A stretch of DNA of 64,000 bases from Lithobates sylvaticus (taxonomy: Eukaryota; Chordata; Amphibia; Anura; Ranidae): NCBI GenBank assembly GCA_028564925.1, contig CM053034.1, positions 151,836,052 through 151,900,051 on the forward strand, in the 5' to 3' direction. Position numbers and translations under genes: made by a program. This document shows, piece by piece, positions 1 through 10,899 of this stretch. A model generated the notes under the pieces. It ran no database searches and was not told where the DNA came from. It saw only the letters and a program-made list of their open reading frames with translations. Each line of letters begins with the position of its first letter. Position 1 is the stretch's first letter.

Positions 1-210
1 TCATTTCAGCCTTTTAGTGCCCATCCGTGCTGCCTATCAGTGCCCATCAGTGCCCACCAGTGCCCACCTGTGCCACCCATGAGTGCCCACCAGTGCCACC
101 TATCAATGCCCATCAGTGCCGCATATAAGTGCCCATTGTCGGTGCCCGTCAGTGCCCGCTCATTGGTGCCACCTCATTAGTGCTGCCTTATCAGTGCCCG
201 TCAGTGCCGA
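1..210. repeat. CAGTGCCCA-type minisatellite
   Basis: About 20 imperfect units of roughly 9-11 bp built on CAGTGCCCAT/C and TGTGCCACC. The same unit recurs at 19656-19965 beside the piggyBac transposase, so it is probably an internal part of that transposon family rather than a host satellite. Short open frames across it are by-products of the repeat. Confidence 0.8.
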
Positions 211-470
211 AAACAGAAAAAAAAAGCAAAACTTTAATTGTTTTCAAAATTTTCGGTCTTTTTTTTATTTGTTTAGCAAAAAATAAAAACCGCAGATGTG
301 ATCAATTACCACCAAAAGAAAGCTCTATTTGTAGGAACAAAATGATAAAAATTTAGCTTGGGTACAGTGTAGCATGACCGCGCAATTGTCATTCAAAGTG
401 CGACAGCACTGAAAGCTCAAAATTGTCCTGGGCAGGAAGGTGTATAAGTGCCCTGTATTGAAGTGGTTAA
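1..470 (+). mobile_element. piggyBac-type nonautonomous element, right part
   Basis: The stretch ends in AAGTGGTTAA with the TTAA target at 467-470, and its left end lies outside the window. Its last ~230 bases match, with scattered differences, the right end of the piggyBac copy that ends at 32413: the same run of 'accaccaaaagaaagctcta', 'gggtacagtgt', 'aattgtcattcaaa', 'gcactgaaagct' and a final 'gtggttaa'. It also keeps a CAGTGCCCA minisatellite like the one next to that copy. I infer a deletion derivative of the same family. No coding capacity is seen. Confidence 0.75.
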
Positions 471-1229
471 ATGTATTTTGGTGCTATATGGATTTTATGG
501 AAGTAGTCAGTTTGTTTCTGTTTTTGTACTAATAAAGAATTCATAATCTTTTATGAAATGACAGATGTGTTATTTATTTTTGACAACAAAGAAAGTCCCA
601 CTTCCCTTTTTATTTTATTCTTATCATTAATATTTAAAACATTTCATTTTCCTTTGTTTTGTTTGTTATTTTTTTTTCAGTGTAAAAAAGTGCATTTTGT
701 TTATCAGCAAATAACTATGATTGGCTTTGTACCATAGACGTAATTTTATGTAATTTTAAATGGAACAACGCTTTACATTTAAAGTTAAACTACTTATTTT
801 AAAATTAGCACATGTCAAAATAGAACAATACGTTTTTTTTATGTATTTTCTCTATAGATTCCATAGATGATAAAATAATTGTTGACAGACAATATTGACA
901 AAATAATAATGTATTAATTTGTTATCTATGTAATGAGACATTTATTAATAAATTAACAGGCCCATAGTGAAATGTAAACATTGCTCAAGTCCATAAGGCC
1001 TCATTCACACTTGGTCAGAGACCTGTACAGTGTGAATGAGTCATTTGTTTAATGTGCCTGGCTCTCTCCACAGCTGCATGCTTCTGTAAGTGAATATAGA
1101 TGTAGTTGCTTTACAGACCCACCCACACAGTCAAGTTTGACAGGAGTGCAGGGGGAGTGCATTACCCAGAATGCACATGGGAATGTAGCCAGAAATGATA
1201 ACACTATAAATAAATGAAGACAAACAACA
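471..1229. other. A+T-rich DNA without a gene
   Basis: No coding frame, repeat boundary or RNA gene could be supported. The only local structure is a perfect 12-bp inverted repeat (CTCATTCACACT and its complement) at about 1001-1040. This resembles the start of a dispersed frog repeat, but no second end was found. Confidence 0.5.
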
Positions 1230-1710
1230 TAGTGGAGTAAACTAGGCCGCGGTCTTTATTATTGGTATTACATTTTATTCATAAACATGAAAATATTCAT
1301 AGTTAGATAAATGAAATCACAAATAAATTGTTTACACAACCAACTTACAATAAACATCCCAGCCACTATGACTCAGGTTGATGAAATTATAACCATTTTT
1401 TATAACCATTTTTTAAATAACAACTCCCTTAGAGCAAAAGGATGGTGACAAATAACCACATAATATTATAAGGCCGCTCCCCAGGTGGATGTACTTAGGA
1501 ACTGGCAGCCACAATGCCTGATGCACTGCCTTATATAGCTTCTGACCAATCTAGAAGCTTCCAGAGGATCATGTGATTCAACTTTCTGGAAAGTTCCTTT
1601 ACTGTTTACTGTTACTTTATATTGGTTACCTAACTTGTGCTATACCTAACTGTACTAAAGGAATAGGCCCCGCCCATATAGTTACCTGAACCTAAACCTT
1701 AACAGGGGGG
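1230..1710 (-). mobile_element. LTR-like fragment (tentative)
   Basis: Read on the minus strand, a TATA-like sequence (complement of 'ttatatagct', about 1530-1540) is followed about 280 bases later by AATAAA (complement near 1253-1262). This is the U3-R-U5 arrangement of an LTR. A possible end is TGTTAAGG at 1705. I found no convincing target duplication and no coding sequence beside it. It could be a decayed solo LTR or another polyadenylated repeat. Confidence 0.3.
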
Positions 1711-1879
1711 AACTTTAAACTTCCATTCTGGCACAATCCCATGCGCTGGGTGGCCTTAAGACAGTCCCCCTTTGCTCTCATTCTCTGCATTTGAGGCCAT
1801 GCACCCATCTCTGATTGCCTGTAAAAGTCAGTACACAATATACTCACAGGCACTGGGAACTTTTAGACCTGCAAGTGTA

Positions 1880-2130
1880 GTCAGATGAAGGAAAACTTTA
1901 AACAAACGAAATAGCTCTGAGAGGAAGCTCCCACATAGCAAGGTTTGGGCACCCAACCATAGAAACACAGAAAAGAACACCAGATCAAGACCAGATAAGG
2001 GCCCACAATACAAACCTGATAACAAAAGTTCAAGTAAAAAAAAAAAAAACATATAAAGACAACCAATGCATTTCAGAGGCAACACCATTCCTTCATCAGG
2101 GCTCAACATATTACAATACATTAATTTTGT
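1880..2130. repeat. Dispersed repeat with a cttcatcagggct motif
   Basis: The block 'gcatttcagaggcaac ... ccttcatcagggctcaa' resembles a decayed form of the 'gacgcgtttcgc ... gcttcttcag' block inside the insertion at 52855-53343. Shared wording at two unlinked places suggests a dispersed element family. The boundaries are approximate and the class is not recognised. Confidence 0.35.
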
Positions 2131-2599
2131 AAAGTGTGGAGGAGGGATGTAAGGGAAATAACATAATAATAGTATGAGTTCCTCACTAAGATTACCATTC
2201 TGAAAAACAAATTAGATTTCTGAATTATAAGTTTACAATTTGGCATGCAGCGTTTATATTCCTGATTTGCATAGATTTGTAACCCCACATAGATTTTTTA
2301 ATTTATAGAATTGAAATTCTGTGCATATATTTAGGGACTCCGAACAAACTGAAAATAACTTTTACAATTTTTAAAACTGGGCAAATGACCATTGGTGACT
2401 ACTAATTGTATATGCTGTGTTTCTTTTCTTTTCTCAGAACAATATATTTGTTGGAAGGTTAGCGATAATTTATTTATATCCAATTTTCCAGTTTACTTCC
2501 TGAATAAAGTGTTCTTATGTATAATCAACTATTGCTTAATAACCACAATGTTACATATGTCCTTGCACATTGATTGCTACCGTCACTTTAACTCAATAT

Positions 2600-3480
2600 T
2601 AGTTTAACATTTTAGAATTTCAACAAAAGCAAATGAGTTCACTATCAGACACTTTTATTAGTCCACATGGTTAAATAATTGAACCAAAGACACCATGCAT
2701 CATTTGAGTGTACAAGTATTAATTTTTCAAAAAGATTGCATGGGAAGTTGCACATTCTTTTTTCTATCTTGGAAATAAGAAATGAAGCATGATGAGCCCT
2801 ACTTATTATTTAATCAGAAACCTTGTTCTCTGCATTGAGAGATAAAGGACTCATTTTGTATATTACCGTTTCAAAAGGAAATCATGCTGTGTTTTTCTTT
2901 AACAAACAGGATTAAAACTATAAAAGCGGGTTACTCTGCAATTCTAACTATGGCTCTGATCTGCTAAAAGGTTTTGGAAAATAACAGTCATTGTCATGAC
3001 CCACCATTTACCGTTCTATACCTACAAGGGTGGCCAGCGTTAGCAATGCATAATACAGTGTCAATAATCCTCCCGTGGTATTTCAAAGCTCGTTTGCATT
3101 TTTATTAAACCTTTCCGTTAGCATTTCATAAAAATGGAATTTATTAATTATCAATTTAAATCCATACTTTGATACCATGGGTCATTATTAAATGGGTCAC
3201 TTCAGCATTAATAGCTCTGGCCAAGTGCAATATTTCAATTTCATCAGTCATCATCGCTAGTAATTAAAATGTGCATGCACAGCATAGCAATCTATTTATC
3301 ATGTTAACTAGACAAAGCACAACATTAGCACTCTACAAAGCATTATCAGAATAATGGCTCTTCCTCTGTTATTCAGAAATAAATATAAATTTACAGTATC
3401 AAGAATAATTTGTTATTCAAAAAATAGTTATTAATACGAGAAAGTGAAAAAGGAAAAAGATCTTGTAGAGATTGCTCTAA
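2600..3480. other. Repeat-poor noncoding stretch with TAATTA sites
   Basis: No transposon signature is visible here, unlike most of the window. The sequence is A+T-rich but not simple, with several homeodomain-type core sites (attaatta near 3145-3150, agtaattaaaa near 3260, ctaattaaat near 3478). It has the look of a conserved noncoding element, but conservation cannot be judged from one sequence. Nothing suggests an exon. Confidence 0.3.
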
Positions 3481-4094
3481 TTAAATAACAAATACAGCTT
3501 TGGGACATCATAAAGAGTTATGAATATGTATGCTCCCACACTACAAAATAAATGTGCTACTTTCCCACCTTTGACAAATTTCAGAGGACACAACTTATCA
3601 GGGGGTGTGGCTTATGACATCACCGCATTCAGACCAACAGGAGAACAGTGGCACTGCACCATATATATCCTTTCTCTTACTATTTGATGCGCATGTATAT
3701 CTTTCAATACATGTAAGTCCAATTCTCTTTATATGCTTAAATGAATAGTGAGCACTATAGACTGCTTTATTTTTTTTTATGCATTTATATGATAATTGGC
3801 CTTTGTGGATCAAGGATACTGGTGGTATTTTGGAGTGGATCCTTGAACACCCATACCAAGCAGGACTCTAGGGGAAAGCTTCCATATTATTGGAAAGTTT
3901 GTTCTGACCTCCTAGTCTTCGCTGAGGTCCATCAGTATTGGTGAGAGTACACCTGATTGAGCATGGTGGTGGTTGGAGAGGAGCCGAGTTTTAAAGTTTG
4001 GAATAACAACACATCATACGTCACTGAATTTAATGAAATGTTTATAATATCATATGTATGTATGAACTGTTATATATACCTGTATATAACTTTG

Positions 4095-4640
4095 TCCGAA
4101 GGGTTCAATATTGGGTTGGCTCACCCTTTGCAAATATAACAGCTTCAACTCTTCTGGGAAGGCTGTCCACAAGGTTTAGGAGTGTGTCTATGGGAATTTT
4201 TGACCATTCTTCCAGAAGTGCACTTGTGTGGTCAGGCACTGATGTGGATGAAAAGGCCAGTCTCTACTCTAATTCATCCCAAAGTTATTCTATCGGGCTG
4301 AGGTCAGGACTCAGGACTGTGCAGGCCAGTCAAGTTCCTCCACCCCAAACCCGCTTATCCATGTTTTTTATGGAACTTGCTTTGTGCACTTGTGCGCAGT
4401 CATGTTGAAACAGAAAGGGGCCATCCCCAAACTTTTCCCACAAAGTTGGAAACCTTAAAATCTCCCTTCACTGGAACTAAGGAGCCAACCCCAACCCCTG
4501 AAAAACATCCCCACACCATAGTCCTGCCCTTAACTCAATAGAACACCTTTGGGATGAATTAGAGCAGAGACAGTGATCCAGGCCTTCTCGTCCACATCAG
4601 TCTAAGAGAAAGAGCCTAGGAGCACCCCTCATGTGCCCCT
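4095..4640 (-). pseudogene. Tc1/mariner transposase remnant, rearranged
   Basis: The minus-strand sense of 4100-4440 matches the vertebrate Tc1-like transposase class. It includes the region around the third catalytic acidic residue, where the family reads DWPAQSPDLNPIEHLWDEL. Here the frame is broken by stops and small indels. A second piece at about 4529-4605 repeats the 'NSIEHLWDELEQR' coding part in the opposite orientation, so 4240-4302 and 4529-4605 form an inverted repeat. No intact TIR pair was found. It is a dead, internally rearranged copy. Confidence 0.75.
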
Positions 4641-5159
4641 AACATAGGCAGACCCCCGTGGAGGAACACTCATCCCTTTGACATCCAATGGTGAGCAACT
4701 TTTGTCTGCCTCATTTAGGCACACATATCAACGCAGGTACTCCATCACCATCTACTTGTTTTATGCCAGATTGGCTTTAAATCTAGTGCTGTTCTATAAC
4801 CATAAATAGCGCTTTATAAACTAAACCAATGTATACCTTTTCAGGGCACTTTTCCTATTATGCCTGGTTGGGCAGTATAAGCCACTCTCACGGCCATACC
4901 CTGTGTGTCTCCATTGTGAGAAATCTTTCCATTTTATTGCTGTTCTCTAAGTAGATGTTCAGTGAAATGGACTGAATTCCTTTTCCCTATTTACCCTTTT
5001 CTCATCCCTGTTTTCTTTCCTTTCCCAACTTTATCCCTTCCATCATCCCATTTCTAAATGGACACTCCACTATTTTTTGAGTGGGGGGTTTCACCATTCT
5101 ATACCCTACTCAACAGTAGTACTTAATCACAAAAAACTTCCTCTATGCTCTATTGGAAA

Positions 5160-5870
5160 TGTGCCCTCCAATTTTCAATAAATCACCAGCAATGGTGCAC
5201 TGCCACACGGCTTTCTCTCAAACATTCCAGGTGCATATCACATTGGGAATCATCCCAAGAGCTATTACATAACTGGTTTTATACTCCTGAAAAACTGGCT
5301 GCTATCTTTCCCAGCTAATTCCCACAATGCTGGAGAAACTACAGCCTTACAGAATCAGTCCTACACACCTGATGGTCATGCCCCATTATTGCCATTTTCT
5401 AGTCCTCTGTTTTTGCCTTGGCCTCCTCCATCATCAAATACCCAATCCAGCCAGAACCAAAACTGTCTCTACTGGGAATTGGCATGGACTCCTGGTCTCC
5501 TGAAATCCACACTATCCTTACTCATATATTCATAGCAGCCAAACGCACCATAACTAGGAACTGAAAACTAGCAACATCCCCAGACGTTACAACCACTATA
5601 TGCATCCTGAATGAACATGCTCTATTGTTTGCCATAGCTAATCGTCTCCAATACACACTACTTAACACCTGGTTGCCATGGACTTCTCATCCATCCTGCA
5701 CATTACTCCTACTATAGTGTCGTAAAGTGATTCTGGATCTACAACTTGTACTCCATCAAGCAACTTCTTAAAGTACCCTATTCTTTACTCTCCATGGCCT
5801 AGCGTTAACTGCAAGAATGCACTACGTCATCTCTAAATTACCATTTTGATATAAACATACCACACATCAA
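5160..5870 (+). pseudogene. L1/Tx1-type LINE ORF2, C-terminal fragment
   Basis: Broken plus-strand frames give the order seen at the end of L1/Tx1 ORF2. A histidine-tryptophan/'YTPEKLA' segment comes first, then 'CWRN...LLHTWWSCP'-like residues (the cysteine-rich tail motif), a leucine-rich stretch with 'WSPEIHTILTHIFIAAKRTITRNWK', and a final domain. The same order is clear in the better preserved LINE at 28982-31183. Several stops are present. No poly(A) tail or target duplication was located, and Harbinger A begins just downstream at 6091. Confidence 0.6.
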
Positions 5871-6845
5871 TTATCAATTATGTACCAGTACTCAAGCAAA
5901 GTCACTTACTCTCTGGGTGTCATACCTGACTATCACTAAATCCTCACTAGCCCCTACCTCTATCACTTTCCTGCTCAACCCCTGCTTCACCCTTCCTCTT
6001 CCTACATCTCTCCCACTCCTTCTTTTCCGTCTTTTCTTTTCTTGTCTGTAGTTGCCTTTTGAGCTATTACTAAACAAACTGTAAGTATAAAGCCCCATAA
6101 ACACGGTCGGATTTTCGCATGGATTCTGTCCTATCGGACAATGTTGTCGAAAAATCCGACCGTGTGTAGGCACCATCGGACAGTGTACGTCGGATTGTCC
6201 GACGGACAAAGTCCTATCTCCTGCTGGATAGATTTTTCGACAACAAGGTCCGATCACACCAAACCCGATCGTGTGTATGGTAGTCCGACGGACAAAGTGC
6301 TCCGCATGCTCAGAAGAAATTCTGTGACGGAAGCGCTCGGTCAGGTAAAACTACCTTTCCTAATCGACACAGCACATTCGTCACGCTGCAATGTTAAAAT
6401 GTCTTTAATGCAGCGCATTCTCTTTTTCTTTACAATGCAAGAAGAATGACATGTTTTAGCTGCTCCTATTCACCCTCACTTCTCCCAAACTTAGTTCTTT
6501 ATTAGTTTTCAGGATTTCTACACTACATGTTTATTTTTACTCAGATCGTAAAAGAATCTTTGTTATATTTTTTGGATGATTTATCATTGTTTTTTTTTGT
6601 TGGAAGACATATTTTAAGGAGATGTTTTTTTTTTTTTTTAGGGGGGTTACGTGTCTCAACTTAGCAAAACAACATTATTAACAATTCTATTTGTTGCTAA
6701 AATTTACTAGGAGTTTGTTTGTTGTTGGTGCCCCTTGTTAATTATACTTTATGATTAGTGAAATGTACCAGCCTACTCACAAATAAACTGTCATTGTAGA
6801 AAAGTAAAACACATAGGCAATGATTATTTCAAATCAAAAAGACCT

Positions 6846-7130
6846 TTATTTAGGTGTCAGCAACAAACCAAAGAGGAACGCAGCGATGGAGAAACTTGGG
6901 GAATTTGCAAAGCCTTGGACCCCCACGGCAACCATCATTTTACAAGCGTCTAAAATTGGGGGCCTGAGGAGTACGTATCTTAAGGGGAGTGCTATCTGGT
7001 CCTGAAGTCCAAAACATCCGGAACTGCAGCAGATGCCATCTAGGTCCCCAGGCTCTGGTACTTCGAGAGGCTCCATCTTCTCTCAGACCAGACTGAATCC
7101 AGGTCGTCACTCTCAGGTCTTCCTTCCACG
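6846..7130 (+). pseudogene. Inverted partial copy of MADF exon 1
   Basis: Plus-strand translation gives 'SNKPKRNAAMEKLGEFAKPWTPTATI...KIGGLRSTYL', which aligns with the MADF gene's own 'GSKPMRYTALLELVEFVKPRFPTATVGHLRKKIGSLRSAYI'. Nucleotide similarity continues to about 7150 ('gcagcagatg', 'gtccccaggctctggtact', 'ccacgcttccttgc'). It lies tail-to-tail with the MADF gene. Copy B has the same piece at 27850-28145 on its minus strand, so the duplication predates both insertions. No start or splice context supports a separate protein. The last ~35 bases overlap, in antisense, the end of the MADF coding region. Confidence 0.75.
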
Positions 7131-8299
7131 CTTCCTTGCACGCTGTGGCTGTGGTGCTGGTGGGGTGGCAGAAGGAGGAGGAGGAGGAGGAGGCGGAGCA
7201 TGGTCACTATGGCAAACATGTGTGAGTGGGGTCATCTCCCCAGCCATACCCTTATTTAGGACCTTGAGGATGAGCCCCTCACACATGTTGCGTTGCCCCA
7301 CCTCCATACCCTTAATTTTTGTGACAACCAGGGAGCCAAAGGTCTCCTCATCGGTGGGTGTGGCATGTAGGGAGGCTGAAGCCTCTCTGATCATCCGGAG
7401 CGCTGACTCTCCCGCCTCACCCCCATCTTCTCGCCCTTTTGTAGGGAAGGCGGAGGGGAGGGATTTGGGAGTCAGTCAGGCTCCGAGGCCTACCCCCCTC
7501 TTGGCTGCCACTACCCACCTCTTGGCTGCCACTAACCCCTTCCTCCTCCTGACTGCCACATTCCACAGCCTCCTCCTGGCTGAGGTCTTCCTGTGTATGA
7601 AAAAGGGACATAGTTTCAGTTATTTGTTCATCAAACACACACAATTTTCATCTAGTGACTGTTGCAAAATGGTTACAAATAGAAAACCATACAATTCTCA
7701 GCCCTGCAGTTTAGATTCTGGCCCCAAATGTCTACAACACTACTGTCAGTTGATATGTCAAACACGTTAGGAACTAAGCAATTGGTGATCCTGAATTCAG
7801 TGAACATCATTCCTTTTTCACAAAAATGGTTCCCAAACTACTATACCTGGAACAAGCTGGGCTCCTCCACCTCTTCCAGACTGGAAGGCCCAGGTTGCTC
7901 CTCGGAAGCCTCATCAGGGGTGGCCTGCGCGCAAGGAAGCGTGGAAGAAGGAGGCGAGAGTGGCTCCGTGACATCAGTCTGGTCTTTGAGAAAATGGAGA
8001 CTGTCATAGTACCAGAGCTTGGGGACATAGACATCTGCTGCAGCTCCAGATTCTAGGGACTTCAGGACCTTCTTGCGCTCCCTGATATACGCACTCCTCA
8101 GGCTGCCAATTTTCTTTCTTAAATGACCAACAGTTGCCGTGGGGAACCTTGGCTTTACAAATTCCACAAGTTCCAGCAGGGCTGTGTACCTCATTGGTTT
8201 GCTGCCGTAATTGGGGTGTTTGGCCTGCCATAAAAGGGGAATTTCCCTGTATTTCTCAATGAACAGGGGGAGAAAACTCACGTCGTTGAATCCCTGCAT
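7113..8299 (-). pseudogene. MADF-domain protein gene of Harbinger copy A
   Basis: Exon 1 runs from 8299 to 7847 (453 bases, 151 codons) and ends at a CAG|GTATAG donor. Exon 2 starts after a tacacag acceptor at 7590 and stops at 7113. Residues ~8-95 form a MADF DNA-binding domain (LPLFIEKYREIPLLWQ, then N-Y-G-S-K-P-x-R, then KKIGSLRSAYIRERKK, then WYYDSLHFLKD). The rest is Glu/Ser-rich and then Pro-rich, and ends in a basic RARKRGRKT tail. MADF proteins bind DNA, and in PIF-like elements they are thought to assist transposase; that role here is inference. Exon 2 is 478 bases against 474 in copy B, with small indels around 7415-7430, so the C-terminal part is out of frame. A 5' untranslated intron is suggested by aag|gtac near 8425 and cttgcag near 8306. 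Confidence 0.8.
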
Positions 8300-8610
8300 A
8301 ATCTCTGCAAGACACAACACCACACAAAACACTATAAATTATGTCAGGCTTAACTCTCCTAATCTTCTCCATAAAGAAGCCTCAAGGTCTAATCAGTCTA
8401 GGCTAGTTATGTACCAAAGTCAAATTGTACCTTCGTTATAGCGATCGTCTCGTGCGTGAGCTTTCTCTCCCCTCGTCGCACAGATCGTGGCTACGACACA
8501 GGCGTGTGACGTTTTATATACAGTGCGCATGCGTCAAACTCCGCCCGCCCCTGACGATCTTTCTCGTCTATTCCCCACCCCTTCTCTTTACGGCGCAGTG
8601 GGGAGAGCAC
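8300..8610. promoter_or_regulatory. Shared divergent promoter, MADF / Myb genes (copy A)
   Basis: The MADF and Myb reading frames start back to back, with 311 bases between start codons. The Myb-side half is G+C-rich: TATA-like ttttatata (8512-8520), a palindromic tgcgcatgcg (8524-8533, an NRF1-type site), a GC box ccgcccgccc (8541-8550) and tgacgt (8507-8512). The MADF side shows a 5' untranslated splice donor and an acceptor just before the ATG. Copy B repeats this layout at 25904-26214. Transcription start sites are not known. Confidence 0.6.
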
Positions 8611-9830
8611 ATGGCGGGGACACAGCAGTTGCGCCCGAAATATTGCAGCAACGAGGAGGAGGACGAGGAAAGGCCGGAGGCAGAAACGTCCAGATCCCGG
8701 AGCCTGAAATTCAAGGCCTCCAATATGTCATTTGGAGAAATGTTGGAGATGGTGGACATATTAAAGAGGAGCGACTATGATGGGAAGTATGGGCCTTACC
8801 TCAACCCCAATGTCCGCAAGGCCAAGATCATGTCTAAAGTTGTGAGGAGGCTGTACAATCATTTTGGGGTACAACGATCCAAGGAGCAACTGAGGAAACG
8901 CTGGTCAGACCTGAAACTGAGGGAGGCCGATCAGTACAGAAAGATCAAGCGAGTTCTTCAAAAAAGTAAGTAGTTGTGTTGTGTGTTTCATTTCTTGCTT
9001 GCATACTGCTCCATGTGTTTGTATTTTTACACAGTTGTACATTCGAAAATGGCCACTTTCAGGTTCGTCTGTGCATTCGATCGTACTCAACCTCGATCGT
9101 TCGGCCACTTATAATACGAGGTTTTGTGAATTGTTTGGGGAAAGGAAGTTTGTTCTCTCTAGAAATGTCATCAATAATGTCAAGCCAATTTTTTCAATGT
9201 AAAGGAGAGGTCACCCAGTAGCTGTTTACCCATCTGGACTCTAGAGCACTAGTGCTGGGACACCCCAACCCACTTTTTATTAGGCTTTTCCACACATGTG
9301 CTCCAGTGGATACTAGAGGGGGGTCTCCATCAGACAAACTTCTACCAAAAACCTACTAAGTTTACTAACCAATGTTTGTCATTTCCTATTTCTGCCCTCA
9401 ATAGATTGTGTTGCTAAATCTTCCTTTTGTACCTTCTCATAGGGGAGCGAAAACTCGTGACGTCAGAGGAAACCACCAAACCAACACCTCCCAAAGAAGG
9501 GGAAAGACCAGAAGCAGAGGAGGAGGAGGAGGAAGGAGAGATCAGAGAAATTGGAGAACTTGTCACCACAACAGGTGAGTGTGGGAGAACACAGCTACTG
9601 GTAAGCTAATCAATGTATGCCTGCCTCATTTCCCAGACCTTTTTTTTTTTTGGTTGTTTTTAGGTGACGTGGATGTTGTGGAAGAAGAATCTCACTTTAC
9701 CACAGAGAGTGCCCACGTACTCATCGGGGAGATAATGGTCTGCAATAGAGATCTAGATGACATAAAGCAAAACATCAATGATGTTCAACAAAAATTGAAG
9801 AACATCATTGATGTTTTAGGAAAAATATGA
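8611..9830 (+). CDS. Myb/SANT-like DNA-binding protein of Harbinger copy A
   Basis: Three exons join in frame: 8611-8965 (donor gtaagt), 9443-9574 (acceptor catag, donor gtgagt) and 9664-9830 (acceptor ttttag), 654 bases, 217 residues plus stop, with no internal stop. The start ATGGCGGGG has a good Kozak context; the frame is open further upstream but would run into the promoter. Residues ~38-118 form a Myb/SANT-like trihelix domain (MSFGEMLEMVDIL ... KAKIMSKVVRRLYNHFGV ... KEQLRKRWSDLKLRE). An acidic segment (EEEEEEGE) and a C-terminal coiled-coil-like helix (DDIKQNINDVQQKLKNIIDVL) follow. In known Harbingers the Myb-like partner binds DNA and helps transposase enter the nucleus and find the ends; I assume the same role here. 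Exon boundaries match copy B exactly. Confidence 0.87.
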
Positions 9831-9898
9831 AAACGCACCAAGTAATTAACACACATTTGTGGCTGCTTCTGAACACATTTTCAACTTAAGAACTGTGT

Positions 9899-10146
9899 GA
9901 AATTTGGAACATGCACACATTGTGTCCACATGTGCTAGCTCCCATCATGGTGGATGAATGACAACGTTTTTTGGGGGTGCAACCACTTTACGAACTACTA
10001 AAGTGGTTGTGGTGAAGGGGTTGCACCCCCAAAAAACGTCCATTCATCCCCATGATGTAAAATGGCACTTTGGAATATTCTAGGCATGTGTTTTACCATC
10101 GAATGACCATTTTCATAACCAAATTGTGTGCATGTTCTAAATTTCC
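9899..10146. repeat. Long imperfect hairpin between converging Harbinger genes (copy A)
   Basis: 'gaaatttggaacatgcacac' near the left end is mirrored by 'gtgtgcatgttctaaatttc' near the right. Nearer the centre 'cgttttttgggggtgcaacc' is mirrored by 'ggttgcacccccaaaaaacg', and 'accacttta/taaagtggt' forms the core. The repeat lies 68 bases past the Myb stop codon and about 750 bases from the transposase stop. Copy B keeps it at 24251-24499. It could serve as a two-way terminator or 3' end, or be an old MITE that became part of the element. Confidence 0.7.
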
Positions 10147-10899
10147 AGTTTCCAGGGGTGACCCCCCATGTGATGAAGGCAAGATCAAACACACTTTGAA
10201 CATATAGTCATGTCTGATCTTGTCTTCACTTTAGAAAGTTGATCTTTCCGAGTTCCTATGTTCTGTTTTGCTCCATGCCTGGTTTTACCAAATGCGGAAT
10301 GTTTGTAAACAATGTTGTCAATAAACCAGATCTTGTCAGTTTTGGCAAGAAGTTTGTAAACGCACTTGTGAATGTGTTGCAAGTAAACTTTTTTAAGTTT
10401 CTAAATGTGTGGCTTCCTTATTTCAAAAACAAAAAAGCATTATGTATGTCAAATGTAAAGGATTTGGGGGGCAATGGGTGTTATTTACTAAAGGCAAGTC
10501 CAGTTTGCACTGCAAGTTTCTTTTCCAGGGCACTTTTGCACTGCACTTGAAGAGCATAGTGGATTTGACTTATGTAAATGACACCCACAGTGATTTGTTG
10601 GAAAACACATAGCACACCATTTTGGGTAATACACACATTTCTGTCATGGTGATGACAATGAGTATTTTGGGTGTCAGTTATGCACTAGAAACCTTCTCTA
10701 GACCAAAGATTAGGTATCAAACACACAACATGAGAAGATTCTTTTTGGGAAGAAGAGACTGTTACATCCTTTTGCCCAGAAAGTGCATTCCCACTGTCGA
10801 AGCTAAAGGGCAAAAATTTCAAGGTCAAATAAGCAATAATACGGAAATGACAAGAAATCATAGGTTGGTTTAAAAAAGAGATTTATTAAAAAATGCCTC

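Noticed and set aside
3598-4139. Several short open frames considered as host exons
   Set aside because: No splice sites in suitable phase, no domain similarity, and codon use looks random. The neighbouring DNA is an old Tc1.
6141-6449. Open frames across the Harbinger termini
   Set aside because: They run through the terminal inverted repeat and its repeated gtccgtcggac words, with no protein-like features; matching frames appear at 28696-28884.
7033-7770. 245-codon plus-strand open frame across Harbinger A
   Set aside because: It is antisense to MADF exon 2. The proline- and glycine-rich runs are the reverse of the MADF protein's Pro/Glu-rich code, and there is no domain of its own. Only the inverted exon 1 remnant at its start is meaningful.
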